A stretch of 64,000 nucleotides of DNA, taken from contig CAIIXF020000005.1 in NCBI GenBank assembly GCA_903813345.2, forward strand, positions 20,277,375 to 20,341,374, written 5' to 3'. The notes beneath the pieces are model-generated. The model was not told the DNA's origin and ran no database searches. It saw only the letters and a list, made by a program, of their open reading frames with translations. A program made the position numbers and the translations under genes. The DNA comes from Owenia fusiformis. Lineage: Eukaryota > Annelida > Polychaeta > Sabellida > Oweniidae. Below, piece by piece: positions 63,244 through 64,000 of the stretch (position 1 is the stretch's first letter; each line of letters starts with the position of its first letter).

Positions 63244-63480
63244 CACACCCGGTGATCATACAAAATGGATGGAGGGGGGGGGGGTAGGCGATTTCTGCAA
63301 GAAAACTCAACAAATTTGGAAGATTTATTTTTTTCAAGATAAAATTTACAACTGAATTGCCAAATGAATAGGCGCAGTGCATGGCAAAATATGTAAGGTC
63401 TTCTAGTATTTTTTTGAACTGATACGCTTCTAAGATATGAGATCTATTATAAAAGGCGCATCATCATCATCATCATCAAC
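63244..63480. mobile_element. Second copy of the CACGCCCGGTGATC MITE, truncated
   Basis: Starts CACACCCGGTGATCATAC, has a long G run, then follows the copy at 478-702 (TCTGCAAGAAAACTCAAC, GGAAGATTTATTTT, ATGAATAGGCGCAGTGCATG, GATACGCTTCTAAG). It contains an extra 30 bp or so near 63395. The right terminal repeat is replaced by an (ATC)n run at about 63463-63478. Confidence 0.85.
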
Positions 63481-64000
63481 GTGCAAAAGTCAATGTTTTT
63501 GCTATAAATCAGGCAACAATGGTCTACACGACCTGTTATAAATAGGTATGAGGGGCGTTATTATCACAACACTGACATTGCTCACTGTTTAAAGTTGTTT
63601 CAATGCGTTATATGTAAATGGGCGTGTTGAAGGCCCGTGGGTGGCAATAAAATAACTCGAACTTCAAATTAAAATATATATAAAATAGTATATTTCAAAC
63701 TTCAATGTTCAAAATACACACTACTATACCTTGCATTTGGTGTTCATGAGCAACCCATTTGGCTTATTAGTAATGATTATGTATTTGTTTTTATTTGTCT
63801 GTTCCTTATGAATGGTTTATCGGTTGAAAATTAGATGCTAGTAAGGCACTTTCAAAAATATATTAAACAATTCAATTAGACAAACAAAGTATCTTATGCA
63901 TTTCTAGGTGTTAGGTATAGTAGTGTGAAATACAATGCTCTGTAATGTACAACATGAACTCTTACAACAACTACTGACAAGCCAACACCCAATGCAAACT
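63481..64000. other. Intergenic stretch to the window edge, nothing recognised
   Basis: AT-rich, no coding frame or repeat ends seen. Confidence 0.45.

Overview
This is animal genomic DNA: AT-rich, intron-dominated and crowded with non-autonomous transposons. Only one host gene can be supported. It is a minus-strand major facilitator superfamily transporter of the MFSD4A type. Its start codon is at 47213 and at least four, probably five, exons run leftward to about 1548. The C-terminal half lies beyond the left edge of the window. Two introns of about 19.3 and 24.0 kb hold most of the window. The repeat style (short fold-back elements, (GGAC)n and GGCGGCCATCTT-type repeats, a Tx1/L1-like LINE, a second LINE, a tRNA-like SINE head) suggests a marine invertebrate such as an echinoderm, mollusc or relative. 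I cannot name the species from the sequence.

Layout. 1-3.4 kb: three exons of the transporter with two 691-bp introns and two small MITEs. 3.4-27.3 kb (intron 2): an AT-rich fold-back element, a C-rich minisatellite (6.4-7.4 kb), a roughly 147-bp tandem repeat (8.4-9.15 kb), then a large inverted repeat spanning about 10.4-22.6 kb. The arms of that inverted repeat carry mirror-image copies of the same minisatellite and other matching blocks. It is followed by three copies of a pogo-like repeat and a MITE with a long target duplication. 27.5-46.8 kb (intron 1): several palindromic MITEs, a 2.4-kb element with long inverted ends inserted in a dispersed repeat (the uninterrupted repeat is seen at 13.8 kb), fold-back DNA at 39-41.8 kb, two tandem repeats and a decayed LINE.

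Upstream of the start codon (47.2-64 kb) there is a 2.7-kb array of a 53-bp unit, a 2.4-kb near-complete palindrome (53.3-55.7 kb) and a short-TIR element split by a 5'-truncated Tx1/L1-like LINE with a perfect 13-bp target duplication. There is also a mariner-like transposase scrap, and a SINE-like region near 62 kb.

No rRNA, functional tRNA, CRISPR, operon or bacterial feature was seen, and I recognised no LTR or capsid-bearing element. Most short open frames are shadows inside repeats. The most interesting material is structural: nested inverted repeats of many sizes, several with readable target duplications. I found no convincing new multi-gene system.
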